Source: an uncultured Gammaproteobacteria bacterium (lineage in GTDB: Bacteria > Pseudomonadota > Gammaproteobacteria > Pseudomonadales > Azotimanducaceae). Taken from it: DNA of 34,019 bases. Under the pieces are notes generated by a model. It was given only the letters and a program-made list of their open reading frames with translations, did not search any database and was not told the origin of the DNA. The position numbers were made by a program, and so were the translations under genes. This document shows, piece by piece, positions 1-8,082 of the stretch (within the stretch, counting starts at the first letter, position 1; the number at the start of each line of letters is the position of its first letter). Where the stretch lies: positions 1 through 34,019 of the forward strand of contig CAJXCK010000014.1 in the NCBI GenBank assembly GCA_913051785.1. The letters are read 5' to 3'.

Positions 1-54
1 ACTCCCGACCTCGTGAATGCCATTCACGCGCTCTCCCAGCTGAGCTATGGCCCC
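1..54 (-). tRNA. tRNA-Ala (anticodon GGC), 3' part outside the window
   Basis: Read on the minus strand from position 54, the sequence begins GGGGCCATAGCTCAGCTGGG, a typical bacterial tRNA-Ala 5' half with acceptor strand and D arm. The anticodon arm is a 5-bp stem CGTGA/TCACG closing the 7-base loop ATGGCAT, so the anticodon is GGC (alanine). The variable region begins (AGGTC) and the T arm is cut by the left edge. It lies about 70 bases downstream of gltX on the same strand. A tRNA-Ala/tRNA-Glu group near gltX is familiar from Pseudomonas-like genomes, so a tRNA-Glu may follow outside the window (inference). Confidence 0.93.
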
Positions 55-124
55 GTACCCGTCTAGTTGAATGTTAGGTAGCTCGCAATTCAGTGTCAAC
101 GCGTAAGCCAATCATCATAAAACT

Positions 125-1603
125 TCAATCTCTTAAGGCAATAAAATCCTTTTCTAACTTTTTGCGTTCCTTGCCTGAGACACCAATAACGTCCAGCGCA
201 TCTCTCAGCCTGGCTCTAGATAAATCAGATCCCAGAATAGCCATCGAATCGAATAAAGGCAGAGAAACCTTTTTCCCACTTATTGCGACGAAAACTGGTG
301 ACAAAAAATCTCGCATTTTCAGATCCATCGAGGAAGCAAGAGTGCCACACCTCTCAAACAATGAATCCCTATCCCACTCGACCTGAGTGTCAAGTGCTGC
401 CAACAAGTGGTGCAAAATTTTCTTCGACAAATCGAGCTCCAAAGGAAGCCCCTTAAAATCAGTCAGAGACAATTCTGCTCGGTTTCCGATCAGGTAGTTC
501 GAAATTGGCGCCAACTCCGAGAATGTTTCTGCTCGGTCTTTGACTAGAGGCAAAAGACGTTCTAAACCCCCCGAACTTTCCAACCAGCGGAGGAACCTCT
601 GTTGGTAATCGGAGTCATCGAGTTTTCTCAGATATTGTCCATTCAACCATTTCAATTTCGACTGATCAAAAACTGGTCCGCTCGTACTGATTCTGTCCAG
701 ATCAAGAGCCTTTATCATTTCCTGTACATCGAAAATCTCTCTCTCATCTGGCATAGACCAGCCCATCAGACCGAGGAAGTTGAGCAAAGCTTCTGGAAGT
801 ACGCCCGTATCCTTGTAGTAATTCAGACTCGTGGGATTCTTTCGCTTTGAGAGTTTGCTTTTATCCTCGTTCCGCAGAAGTGGCAGATGTATCAACTCAG
901 GCATATCCCATCCAAAATACTCGAAGAGTAGTTTGTGTTTAGGAACCGAGTTAAGCCACTCCTCTCCTCTCAATACGTGAGTAATACCCATCAAGTGATC
1001 ATCGACAACGACCGCCAGATGATATGTTGGCATACCGTCAGCTTTTAAAATGACCTGCATATCGATCTGGTCATAGGCTATAGATATTGAGCCTCTCAAC
1101 CGATCTTCGAAGACACATTCGCCAGTCTCGGGCACTTTCATCCGAACGACGCTCTCCTCTCCAGCCGCCATCTTTTGGTAAACATCCTCTTTGGACAAAC
1201 CAAGACACAGACCATCGTATCCAGTAGTCTCTCCGGCTTTTTGTTGAGAAGCCCGCAGTACATCTAATCTGTCTTTTGAACAGAAACATCGAAACGCGTG
1301 ACCAGCATTCAATAACTGAGCCACATATCCCGTGTATAAATCACCCCGTTCACTTTGACGATAAGGCCCAAACTCCCCACCGCAATCTGGTCCCTCGTCC
1401 CAATCGAGGCCTAACCATTTCAAAGAGCTGAAGATAGCTTCTTCAGAACTCTTCGTACTTCGAGCTAGATCAGTATCCTCAATTCGAAGGAGAAATTTCC
1501 CTTTGTTTGCTCGCGCAAACGCCCAATTAAAAAGAGCAACGTAAGCAGTGCCCACATGTGGATCGCCTGTAGGAGAGGGGGCGATTCTCGTCCGGACTTC
1601 CAT
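125..1603 (-). CDS. gltX: Glutamate--tRNA ligase
   Basis: This cytoplasmic class I aminoacyl-tRNA synthetase charges tRNA-Glu with glutamate. The product is 492 aa, close to the usual length of bacterial GltX. The N-terminus RIAPSPTGDPHVGT carries the HIGH-type signature (HVGT at about residues 16-19), followed by LLRIEDTD. The KMSKS-type loop appears as KLSKRKNP at about residue 250. A CFC pair near residue 106 and a later Cys suggest a partial version of the zinc-binding insert seen in some GltX. The start is ATG, 9 bases after the gap stop, so the two genes are probably cotranscribed. The tRNA-Ala gene follows downstream. No frame problem is visible. Confidence 0.97.
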   Translation of the reverse strand: MEVRTRIAPSPTGDPHVGTAYVALFNWAFARANKGKFLLRIEDTDLARSTKSSEEAIFSSLKWLGLDWDEGPDCGGEFGPYRQSERGDLYTGYVAQLLNAGHAFRCFCSKDRLDVLRASQQKAGETTGYDGLCLGLSKEDVYQKMAAGEESVVRMKVPETGECVFEDRLRGSISIAYDQIDMQVILKADGMPTYHLAVVVDDHLMGITHVLRGEEWLNSVPKHKLLFEYFGWDMPELIHLPLLRNEDKSKLSKRKNPTSLNYYKDTGVLPEALLNFLGLMGWSMPDEREIFDVQEMIKALDLDRISTSGPVFDQSKLKWLNGQYLRKLDDSDYQQRFLRWLESSGGLERLLPLVKDRAETFSELAPISNYLIGNRAELSLTDFKGLPLELDLSKKILHHLLAALDTQVEWDRDSLFERCGTLASSMDLKMRDFLSPVFVAISGKKVSLPLFDSMAILGSDLSRARLRDALDVIGVSGKERKKLEKDFIALRD

Positions 1604-1612
1604 TTACGATCG

Positions 1613-3082
1613 CTAGAAGCCCATCTCTTCTGCGTCTTCCGGTATAAGCGGATATTTAATACCTGCCATCTTCTGAACAACCCTGATTACCTGACACGAA
1701 TAACCAAACTCATTGTCATACCAAACATACAACACAACCCTGTCTTCTTTAACGATCGTTGCTTCTCCATCAACTATACAGGCGTGACGATTGCCGACGA
1801 GATCTGAGGAGACGATATCAGGCGAGGTCGTGAAATCAATTTGACGTTGAAGCTTGCCATGCAATGCAGACTCCCTTAAAAAATCACTAATCTCCTCCAT
1901 GGTAGTCGCCTGACTCAGCGTTAAGTTAAGAATCGCAAGAGACACATTCGGTGTGGGCACCCTAATTGCGTTTCCAGTTAGCTTTCCGTCTAACTCAGGT
2001 AGCAATTTGGTTACGGCGGAAGAGGCTCCCGTCTCAGTGATGACCATATTTAGAGGTGCCCCTCTACCTCTTCGATTTTTCTTGTGAAAATTATCTATCA
2101 GATTCTGATCATTGGTATACGCGTGTACGGTTTCCATATGGCCACTAACGATACCGAATTGATCGTTAACCGCCTTCAGAACCGGCACTATCGCGTTCGT
2201 CGTACAACTCGCCGCTGCTAATATGCCATCCCCAGGCTCAATCTGATCATTATTTATACCAGCAACAATATTCTTTACCTTTCCGCTTCCCGGCGCAGTA
2301 AGGATTACTCTTGCTGCCCCATTTGACTTTAAATGGCGGGACAAGCCCTCCTCATCTTTCCAAGCACCGGTGTTGTCGATTATTATCGCATCGGAGATCC
2401 CATAAACCGCGTAATCGACTTCGTCCGGGTTGCTTGCATAAATAACCCTAATTACATTTCCATTAGCGATAATGCACTGGTTTTCCTCGTCCACCCGAAT
2501 GGTTCCCTGAAAACTTCCATGGACAGAATCTCGCCTCAACAAACCCGCTCTCTTCATCAAGTCATCGGCACCACTTTTTCTTACCACGATCGCCTTCAGC
2601 CGAAGCTGAGTTCCGCCTCCTGTCTTTTCAATTAATAGTCTCGCTAACAGTCGTCCGATCCTGCCAAATCCATACAAAACCACGTCCTGAGGTTTGACCA
2701 AAGGAGGATCTGTCTGATCTATGACTTTTTCGCACTGAGCTTTGACGAATCCATCTATGTCGATTTCATCGGCCTTCGGATCATCTATAATCTTAGAAGC
2801 CAACTTCCCTAGATCAATATGACAGGGGCCTAAATTCAATTTGCTCAGCGCTACTAGAATGGGATACGTCTCAAATTCTGACAACTCATTTTGAGCCAAC
2901 TGACGAACATACCTATGTGCTTTCATTAACCGAGTCACGCTTTGGTTATATAGCGCTCTCCCATAGCAATAAACGACGACATTCTTTCTGTAAAGCTGAC
3001 CTATGAGCGGAATCATAGCCTCCGCGAGGGCTTCTCTTTCTTTCCAGTCTGGAAAATAATCTTCAAGGCTAGGTAGTGCCAC
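1613..3082 (-). CDS. gap: Glyceraldehyde-3-phosphate dehydrogenase, long form with N-terminal extension
   Basis: This is a GAPDH-family enzyme that oxidises glyceraldehyde-3-phosphate to 1,3-bisphosphoglycerate or works in reverse. It is 489 aa against about 330 for ordinary GAPDH: a largely helical extension of about 130 residues precedes the Rossmann motif GFGRIG (residues 138-143). The catalytic motif ASCTTN places the nucleophile at Cys293, and the C-terminal WYDNEFGYS motif is intact. The usual acidic residue after the second beta strand is not seen; instead the sequence reads AIVVRKSG, which could favour NADP(H) (inference). The start is GTG at 3082, with AGGA about 6 bases upstream. 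From memory, P. aeruginosa carries a similar long GAPDH next to mfd. It lies 118 bases after korB and 9 bases before gltX. Confidence 0.93.
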   Translation of the reverse strand: MALPSLEDYFPDWKEREALAEAMIPLIGQLYRKNVVVYCYGRALYNQSVTRLMKAHRYVRQLAQNELSEFETYPILVALSKLNLGPCHIDLGKLASKIIDDPKADEIDIDGFVKAQCEKVIDQTDPPLVKPQDVVLYGFGRIGRLLARLLIEKTGGGTQLRLKAIVVRKSGADDLMKRAGLLRRDSVHGSFQGTIRVDEENQCIIANGNVIRVIYASNPDEVDYAVYGISDAIIIDNTGAWKDEEGLSRHLKSNGAARVILTAPGSGKVKNIVAGINNDQIEPGDGILAAASCTTNAIVPVLKAVNDQFGIVSGHMETVHAYTNDQNLIDNFHKKNRRGRGAPLNMVITETGASSAVTKLLPELDGKLTGNAIRVPTPNVSLAILNLTLSQATTMEEISDFLRESALHGKLQRQIDFTTSPDIVSSDLVGNRHACIVDGEATIVKEDRVVLYVWYDNEFGYSCQVIRVVQKMAGIKYPLIPEDAEEMGF

Positions 3083-3200
3083 GGGAATTCCTATTTCGTT
3101 TGTTTCGCTTGGGCCAAAGTTTGACCATTTTTTTGCGGGGAAAGTGTAAAGGCTTTCAGGTTATACCAGCAACCCGGAATTCGCTGTCTATGATAGAAAT

Positions 3201-4256
3201 TTACCTAAAGCTTTCGTTGATTGACTCCAAAATATTACTACCTGGACACAACTCATCTTCAGTCAGTTGCGCCAGCGGAGTCTTAACAGTTCCCATTATG
3301 TCATGGCATTCCACAGGATTTGAGTCGACGTATAACAAACCGGTTACGACGGTTCCCTCCTCTTGCATCTTCTGAACATAATTGAGCGCCCCTACCCGAT
3401 CATGTGGATCATAGTCCGCATCCAATTTATATAGTCGCAACGTCGAACCATCAGGCATTGCTACATCCTCTCTTGCACCTTCCTCGTAATCCGCCATAAC
3501 TTCAGGAGAAGTGAGAATAAGATCAGCATTGACTGCCGTATCGCGATGATCGCGGGTAAATTCATAGCTCTTAGTTGAACCAACATGGTTGTTGAAAGCC
3601 ACGCAAGGGGAAATGACATCAATAAATGCCATACCTTTATGTTTCAGCGCAGCCTTTATTAGCGGCACGAGCTGTTTCTTATCTCCAGAAAAACTCCTCG
3701 CAACAAAACTTGCTCCAAGCTGCAGAGCCATGCTGACAAGATCGATCGGCTCATATAGATTTGCAATCCCCTTTTTGCTCGTTGAGCCTCTGTCGTTTGT
3801 AGCCGAAAATTGTCCCTTGGTCAGGCCATAGGTTCCATTGTTATCCACGAGATAGAGCATATTGATCCGCCTGCGAACAATATGGGCAAATTGTCCCAAA
3901 CCTATTGATGCGCTATCACCATCGCCAGAAACGCCGATACCCAGAAGGTCACGGTTTGCCAGATTGGCCCCCGTCATCACACTGGGCATTCTCCCGTGAA
4001 CGGAATTAAATCCATGACTTTTGTTAAGAAAATAACTAGGTGTTTTGGACGAGCAACCGATGCCTGAGACCTTTACAAACCTATGTGGAGGCAATGATAG
4101 CTCAGCACAAGCTTGAACGACCGACGCGCTAACTGAATCATGGCCGCAGCCAGCACAAAGGGTGGAAACCGAACCTTCATAATCTCTACGAGTCAGACCC
4201 AGGTCATTGCGGGGCAAACTTGGGTGATGAACTCTAGGTTTAGCTATGAAAGTCAT
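3201..4256 (-). CDS. korB: 2-oxoacid:acceptor (ferredoxin) oxidoreductase, beta subunit
   Basis: This is the thiamine-diphosphate-binding beta subunit of a 2-oxoacid:acceptor oxidoreductase (351 aa), which with the alpha subunit interconverts a 2-oxoacid plus CoA with an acyl-CoA, CO2 and low-potential electrons. It has CAGCGH (Cys34, Cys37), GIGCSS (Cys68) and ISPCVAFN (Cys218), the four cysteines that bind the single [4Fe-4S] cluster in this family. The TPP motif runs from GDGD (111-114) to DNN (138-140). The ATG overlaps the alpha stop in an ATGA arrangement, giving translational coupling. 2-oxoglutarate is the most likely substrate by family resemblance, but pyruvate or branched-chain oxoacids cannot be excluded. 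Last gene of the redox operon. Confidence 0.92.
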   Translation of the reverse strand: MTFIAKPRVHHPSLPRNDLGLTRRDYEGSVSTLCAGCGHDSVSASVVQACAELSLPPHRFVKVSGIGCSSKTPSYFLNKSHGFNSVHGRMPSVMTGANLANRDLLGIGVSGDGDSASIGLGQFAHIVRRRINMLYLVDNNGTYGLTKGQFSATNDRGSTSKKGIANLYEPIDLVSMALQLGASFVARSFSGDKKQLVPLIKAALKHKGMAFIDVISPCVAFNNHVGSTKSYEFTRDHRDTAVNADLILTSPEVMADYEEGAREDVAMPDGSTLRLYKLDADYDPHDRVGALNYVQKMQEEGTVVTGLLYVDSNPVECHDIMGTVKTPLAQLTEDELCPGSNILESINESFR

Positions 4257-6091
4257 GATTTCACCTCGAAAACTTTGGCGATATTATTTTGATCAAAATA
4301 CTCGCTTATCTGCCGATATATATTGTTGGCGGAAATAGACAATCCGGCGTAATACAAGACTGGTCTCATTTTGGAGGGATCAACCTCTAGTTCATTAATC
4401 AAAAGTGTTCGCATTTGCCCATCTCGGTTCTGTTCAACCACGAAAATCATCTCGTGATCTGCAACGAACTTCGAAACCTCGGCTCCAAAAGGAAAAGCTC
4501 TCACATGACAATGATCTAGGATTATTCCATCATCCGCTAGCAGGTCTAGAGCCTCAGGCATAGGAAGTACAGTAGTCCCGTAGCACATCACTCCCATCCG
4601 ACTGCCATTCATTGAGATTAACGCCTCTGGGACTAGAGTTTTTATTGTTTCCCATTTTTTCTCTAGGCGTTTCATATTTCGCTCGTACGCTTCGGGAGAT
4701 TCGGTGTAAACAGCAAACTCATCCCTAGAGGTGCCTCTTGTGAAAAAAGAACCCTTGTCTTCATGTGTTCCCGGGAGGGTTCTGTAGCCTATGCCGTCTC
4801 CGTCTACGTCAAGATATCTTCCAAAAGAATCCAGCTCGTCTAAATCTTTGGCAGAGAGAACCTTTCCCCTGTCATATTTTGTTGAATCATCCCATTCAAA
4901 TGGATCACTCAAATTTTGATTCATACCTAATTCTAGATCACTCATAACCAATACCGGTGTTTGAGCGCGATCCGCCAAATTGAGTGCCAAGTTAGCAAAA
5001 TCAAAGCAATCCTTCGGCGTAGTGGGAAAGAGCAGAGGATGCTTCGTATCACCGTGGGACGCGTAAGCCGCGCCTATAAGATCACTCTGCTGAGTCCTAG
5101 TGGGCATACCGGTCGACGGTCCAGAACGTTGAATATCCCAAACGACTGCCGGGATCTCGGCAAAATAGGCCAGTCCTAAAAACTCTGACATTAAGGAAAT
5201 ACCAGGTCCGCTGGTTGCCGTAAAAGCGCGCGCTCCATTCCATGCGGCGCCAATCACGACACCTATCGCCGCCAACTCATCTTCCACCTGTATGATGGCA
5301 AAATTCTTGTCTCCAGTCTCAACATCGATCCGCAACTTATTCGCGTGCTTTTCAAAAGCCTCAGCAACTGACGTCGAAGGCGTGATCGGATACCATGCAC
5401 AAACTGACGCTCCGCCATAAACCGCCCCCAGACCAGCTGCCTCATTACCTTCAACAAAGATCTTGTCGCCAACTTTATCTGATCGCTTAACCTGGAACCT
5501 AATTGGCGCATCGAGATACTTCACAGCATAATTCCGTCCAATCTCTAAAGCTCTTATATTTGGTTCTATTAAGTCATCTTTACCTTTGTACTGGGTGGAG
5601 ACCATTCCGGTAATTATCTCGAACTCAATATCGATAAGACCCGCCAACACCCCCAAGTAAGTAATATTTTTAAAAAGGTTGCGCTGCTTCTGGATCGAAA
5701 ATTCGGATAGAAGCATCGTCGATATCGGCACTCCAATGAGATTGATATCTGGCCTAAGCAAGGATTTAGGCAGCTCCTTGGAGTTGTCATATACCAAATA
5801 TCCCCCTGGTAAGAGACTACTAACGTCCTCCTCAAATGTCTCAGCGTTCATTGCGACCATGATATCGACGCCCTCGCGTCTACCCAGATACCCATGATCG
5901 TTGACCCTGACCTCGAACCAGGTGGGCAAACCTTCGATGTTCGAGGGGAATATATTTCGAGTCGACACCGGGATCCCCATGCGGAAGAGAGCTTTGGCAA
6001 ACATGCCATTAGCGCTAGCTGAACCTGAGCCATTCACATTCGCGAAGCGGATGACAAAATCATTTAGAGTGATGTCTTCTCTCGGATTCAC
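4253..6091 (-). CDS. korA: 2-oxoacid:acceptor (ferredoxin) oxidoreductase, fused gamma-alpha subunit
   Basis: At 612 aa this is the fused form: an N-terminal gamma domain (about residues 10-190, with the FANVNGSGSASANGM nucleotide-type loop) joined to the alpha domain. The alpha domain carries YPITPST (234-240), followed by TSGPG and a QRSGPSTGMPTRTQQSD stretch, all signatures of alpha subunits of 2-oxoacid:ferredoxin oxidoreductases. A C-terminal segment resembles the CoA/transketolase-like domain. The start codon is GTG, overlapping the upstream flavoprotein stop by 4 bases; the stop overlaps korB by 4 bases. The protein pairs with KorB. Substrate specificity is not readable from sequence alone. 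Confidence 0.91.
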   Translation of the reverse strand: MNPREDITLNDFVIRFANVNGSGSASANGMFAKALFRMGIPVSTRNIFPSNIEGLPTWFEVRVNDHGYLGRREGVDIMVAMNAETFEEDVSSLLPGGYLVYDNSKELPKSLLRPDINLIGVPISTMLLSEFSIQKQRNLFKNITYLGVLAGLIDIEFEIITGMVSTQYKGKDDLIEPNIRALEIGRNYAVKYLDAPIRFQVKRSDKVGDKIFVEGNEAAGLGAVYGGASVCAWYPITPSTSVAEAFEKHANKLRIDVETGDKNFAIIQVEDELAAIGVVIGAAWNGARAFTATSGPGISLMSEFLGLAYFAEIPAVVWDIQRSGPSTGMPTRTQQSDLIGAAYASHGDTKHPLLFPTTPKDCFDFANLALNLADRAQTPVLVMSDLELGMNQNLSDPFEWDDSTKYDRGKVLSAKDLDELDSFGRYLDVDGDGIGYRTLPGTHEDKGSFFTRGTSRDEFAVYTESPEAYERNMKRLEKKWETIKTLVPEALISMNGSRMGVMCYGTTVLPMPEALDLLADDGIILDHCHVRAFPFGAEVSKFVADHEMIFVVEQNRDGQMRTLLINELEVDPSKMRPVLYYAGLSISANNIYRQISEYFDQNNIAKVFEVKS

Positions 6092-7872
6092 GCGTTATAA
6101 GAACCTAATTGAGGCACATGGATAACCGACCGCTGCATATCCCAGGCATTTGTGGGGCATCGCTCAGCACAAAGACCACAGTGAAGACAAACATCTTCGT
6201 CTTTCACCATGACTCTTTTAGTCTTTAGCTCATCGGACACATATAGATCCTGACTTTCCTCCAAGGCAGGTGCGGTCAGTGTTTTTCTCAGGTCTTCTTC
6301 GTCGGCATTTTCAACAAACGATATGCAATCCATCGGACAGATATCGACACAAGCATCACACTCTATGCATAGGTCTTCACTAAAAACCGTCTGAATGTCG
6401 CAATTCAAGCATCGCTGCGCCTCACTAGCTCCTAGTTCCTTGTCGAAGCCCAATTCCACCTCCACTTTGATATCGCTAAGCGCAATGGTCTTCTCAACAA
6501 GCGGCACTTGAAACCTTAACGAGTCATCATGCTGGGAATCGTACGCCCACTCATGAACGCCCATTTTAGTAGACAGTAGATTAACTCCTTCCGGTGGCCT
6601 ATCTTTTTTCGGGTCCTTGCCCTGGCAGAGAAGATGGATACTTATTGCCGCTTTATGGGCGTGAGCGGAGGCCCAGATGATGTTTTCAGGACCGAAAGCA
6701 CTATCCCCTCCAAAGAACACTTTGGGATGCTGAGATTGCAAGGTTTCGTCGTCCAATACAGGACAATCCCATTTATCAAAATCCATGCCCAGGTCTCTTT
6801 CGATCCAGGGACAATGGTTATCTTGTCCAATCGCCATCAACACATGGTCGCACTCAATAAACTCATCGGGCTCACCACTTGGCTCGTATTTCAGCCTACC
6901 GTCCTCCCCTCTCACCGGGGTCACGCACTCAAAAACAATACCTTTCAGTTTGCCATTTTCATGCACGAACTCTTTGGGAGGGCGATTGTTTATAATCGGA
7001 ATACCCTCTCTCATAGCATCTTCTTTTTCCCACTCAGACGCCTTCATAACTTCAAAAGCCGACCTGACGACCACCTTTACCGATTCGGCACCAAGCCTTC
7101 TAGATGTTCGACAACAGTCCATTGCCGTGTTGCCGCCGCCCATGACAATAACTTTTCCTTGGATATTTGATACATGTCCAAACGCTACACTGGAAAGCCA
7201 ATCGATCCCTATGTGAATATGGTCATCGACTTCTTCTCGACCGGGAAGTTCCAGGTCTCTCCCTCTGGGTGCTCCTGTTCCTACAAAATAAGCATCAAAA
7301 TTTTGGTCTAACAAGTCTCGCATGCTCGTGATTTCTGTTCCAAAGTGGCAGATCACACCCATATCTAGTATACGGTCTACCTCTTCCTCAAGAACTTCAA
7401 CGGGTAAGCGAAAAGCAGGAATTTGAGAGCGCATAAAGCCCCCACCCTTTTCTTCTTTTTCGAACAAATGGACCTCATAACCAAGTGGTAAAAGGTCTCT
7501 CGCCACTGCAAGAGAAGCTGGCCCAGCACCGATAAGGGCAATTTTTTTTCCGTTTTTATCTGTTGGAACAATGGGCATATAGGCCGAGACATCACCTTTG
7601 TTGTCCGCTGCTACTCTCTTGAGCCGGCAGATAGCCACCGCCTTTTCTTCGGTACGGACTCGCCTGCACGCTGGCTCACATGGCCTATCGCAAGTCCTCC
7701 CGAGTATTCCTGGAAAGACATTAGAATCCCAGTTGAGCATGTAGGCTTCTGTGTATTTTTCCTCAGCGATAAGCCTAATGTATTCAGGTACGGGAGTGTG
7801 AGCCGGGCAGGCCCATTGACAATCCACAACTTTATGAAAATAGTTCGGATCACCGATTTTTGTAGGTTTCAT
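6088..7872 (-). CDS. GltD-like NAD(P)H/FAD oxidoreductase with two C-terminal [4Fe-4S] motifs
   Basis: This 594-aa flavoprotein resembles the glutamate synthase small subunit and dihydropyrimidine dehydrogenase domains. The N-terminal iron-sulfur segment has Cys18, Cys22, Cys61, Cys65, Cys69 and Cys82. An FAD Rossmann motif IGAGPASLAVA is at 114-124 and an NAD(P)-binding motif VMGGGNTAMD at 243-252. The tail adds two ferredoxin-like CxxCxxCxxxC motifs (Cys502/505/508/512 and Cys562/565/568/572), plus Cys488 and Cys491. No glutaminase/glutamate synthase large subunit is nearby; the next genes are korA and korB with 4-base overlaps. The inferred role is electron transfer between NAD(P)H and the Kor complex, possibly replacing free ferredoxin. 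It is the first gene of the operon; the start is ATG. Confidence 0.88.
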   Translation of the reverse strand: MKPTKIGDPNYFHKVVDCQWACPAHTPVPEYIRLIAEEKYTEAYMLNWDSNVFPGILGRTCDRPCEPACRRVRTEEKAVAICRLKRVAADNKGDVSAYMPIVPTDKNGKKIALIGAGPASLAVARDLLPLGYEVHLFEKEEKGGGFMRSQIPAFRLPVEVLEEEVDRILDMGVICHFGTEITSMRDLLDQNFDAYFVGTGAPRGRDLELPGREEVDDHIHIGIDWLSSVAFGHVSNIQGKVIVMGGGNTAMDCCRTSRRLGAESVKVVVRSAFEVMKASEWEKEDAMREGIPIINNRPPKEFVHENGKLKGIVFECVTPVRGEDGRLKYEPSGEPDEFIECDHVLMAIGQDNHCPWIERDLGMDFDKWDCPVLDDETLQSQHPKVFFGGDSAFGPENIIWASAHAHKAAISIHLLCQGKDPKKDRPPEGVNLLSTKMGVHEWAYDSQHDDSLRFQVPLVEKTIALSDIKVEVELGFDKELGASEAQRCLNCDIQTVFSEDLCIECDACVDICPMDCISFVENADEEDLRKTLTAPALEESQDLYVSDELKTKRVMVKDEDVCLHCGLCAERCPTNAWDMQRSVIHVPQLGSYNA

Positions 7873-8082
7873 GAAGATCTAGACCCTGTTCTTACTAATT
7901 TAATCGAGCGAGATCACTATCTAAAACCACTTTTCGGTCTCGCCCAGCCATCGAACAATAGCCAGACTCTACTTCATGACCACACTGATGACCAGCTTTT
8001 GTCCACCCTAGGTTACGCAAGATAGTCTATCCCTCGCCACTACGATAGATACACGGTTTTTCTATTCACCGAGCTGACCAAC

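Noticed and set aside
6634-7170. 178-aa plus-strand ORF opposite the GltD-like gene
   Set aside because: It is fully antisense to a motif-rich gene and shows no recognisable domain; a shadow ORF.
7798-8025. 75-aa plus-strand ORF before mfd
   Set aside because: It half overlaps the flavoprotein start antisense, has no motif, and the intergenic stretch is better read as a divergent promoter region.
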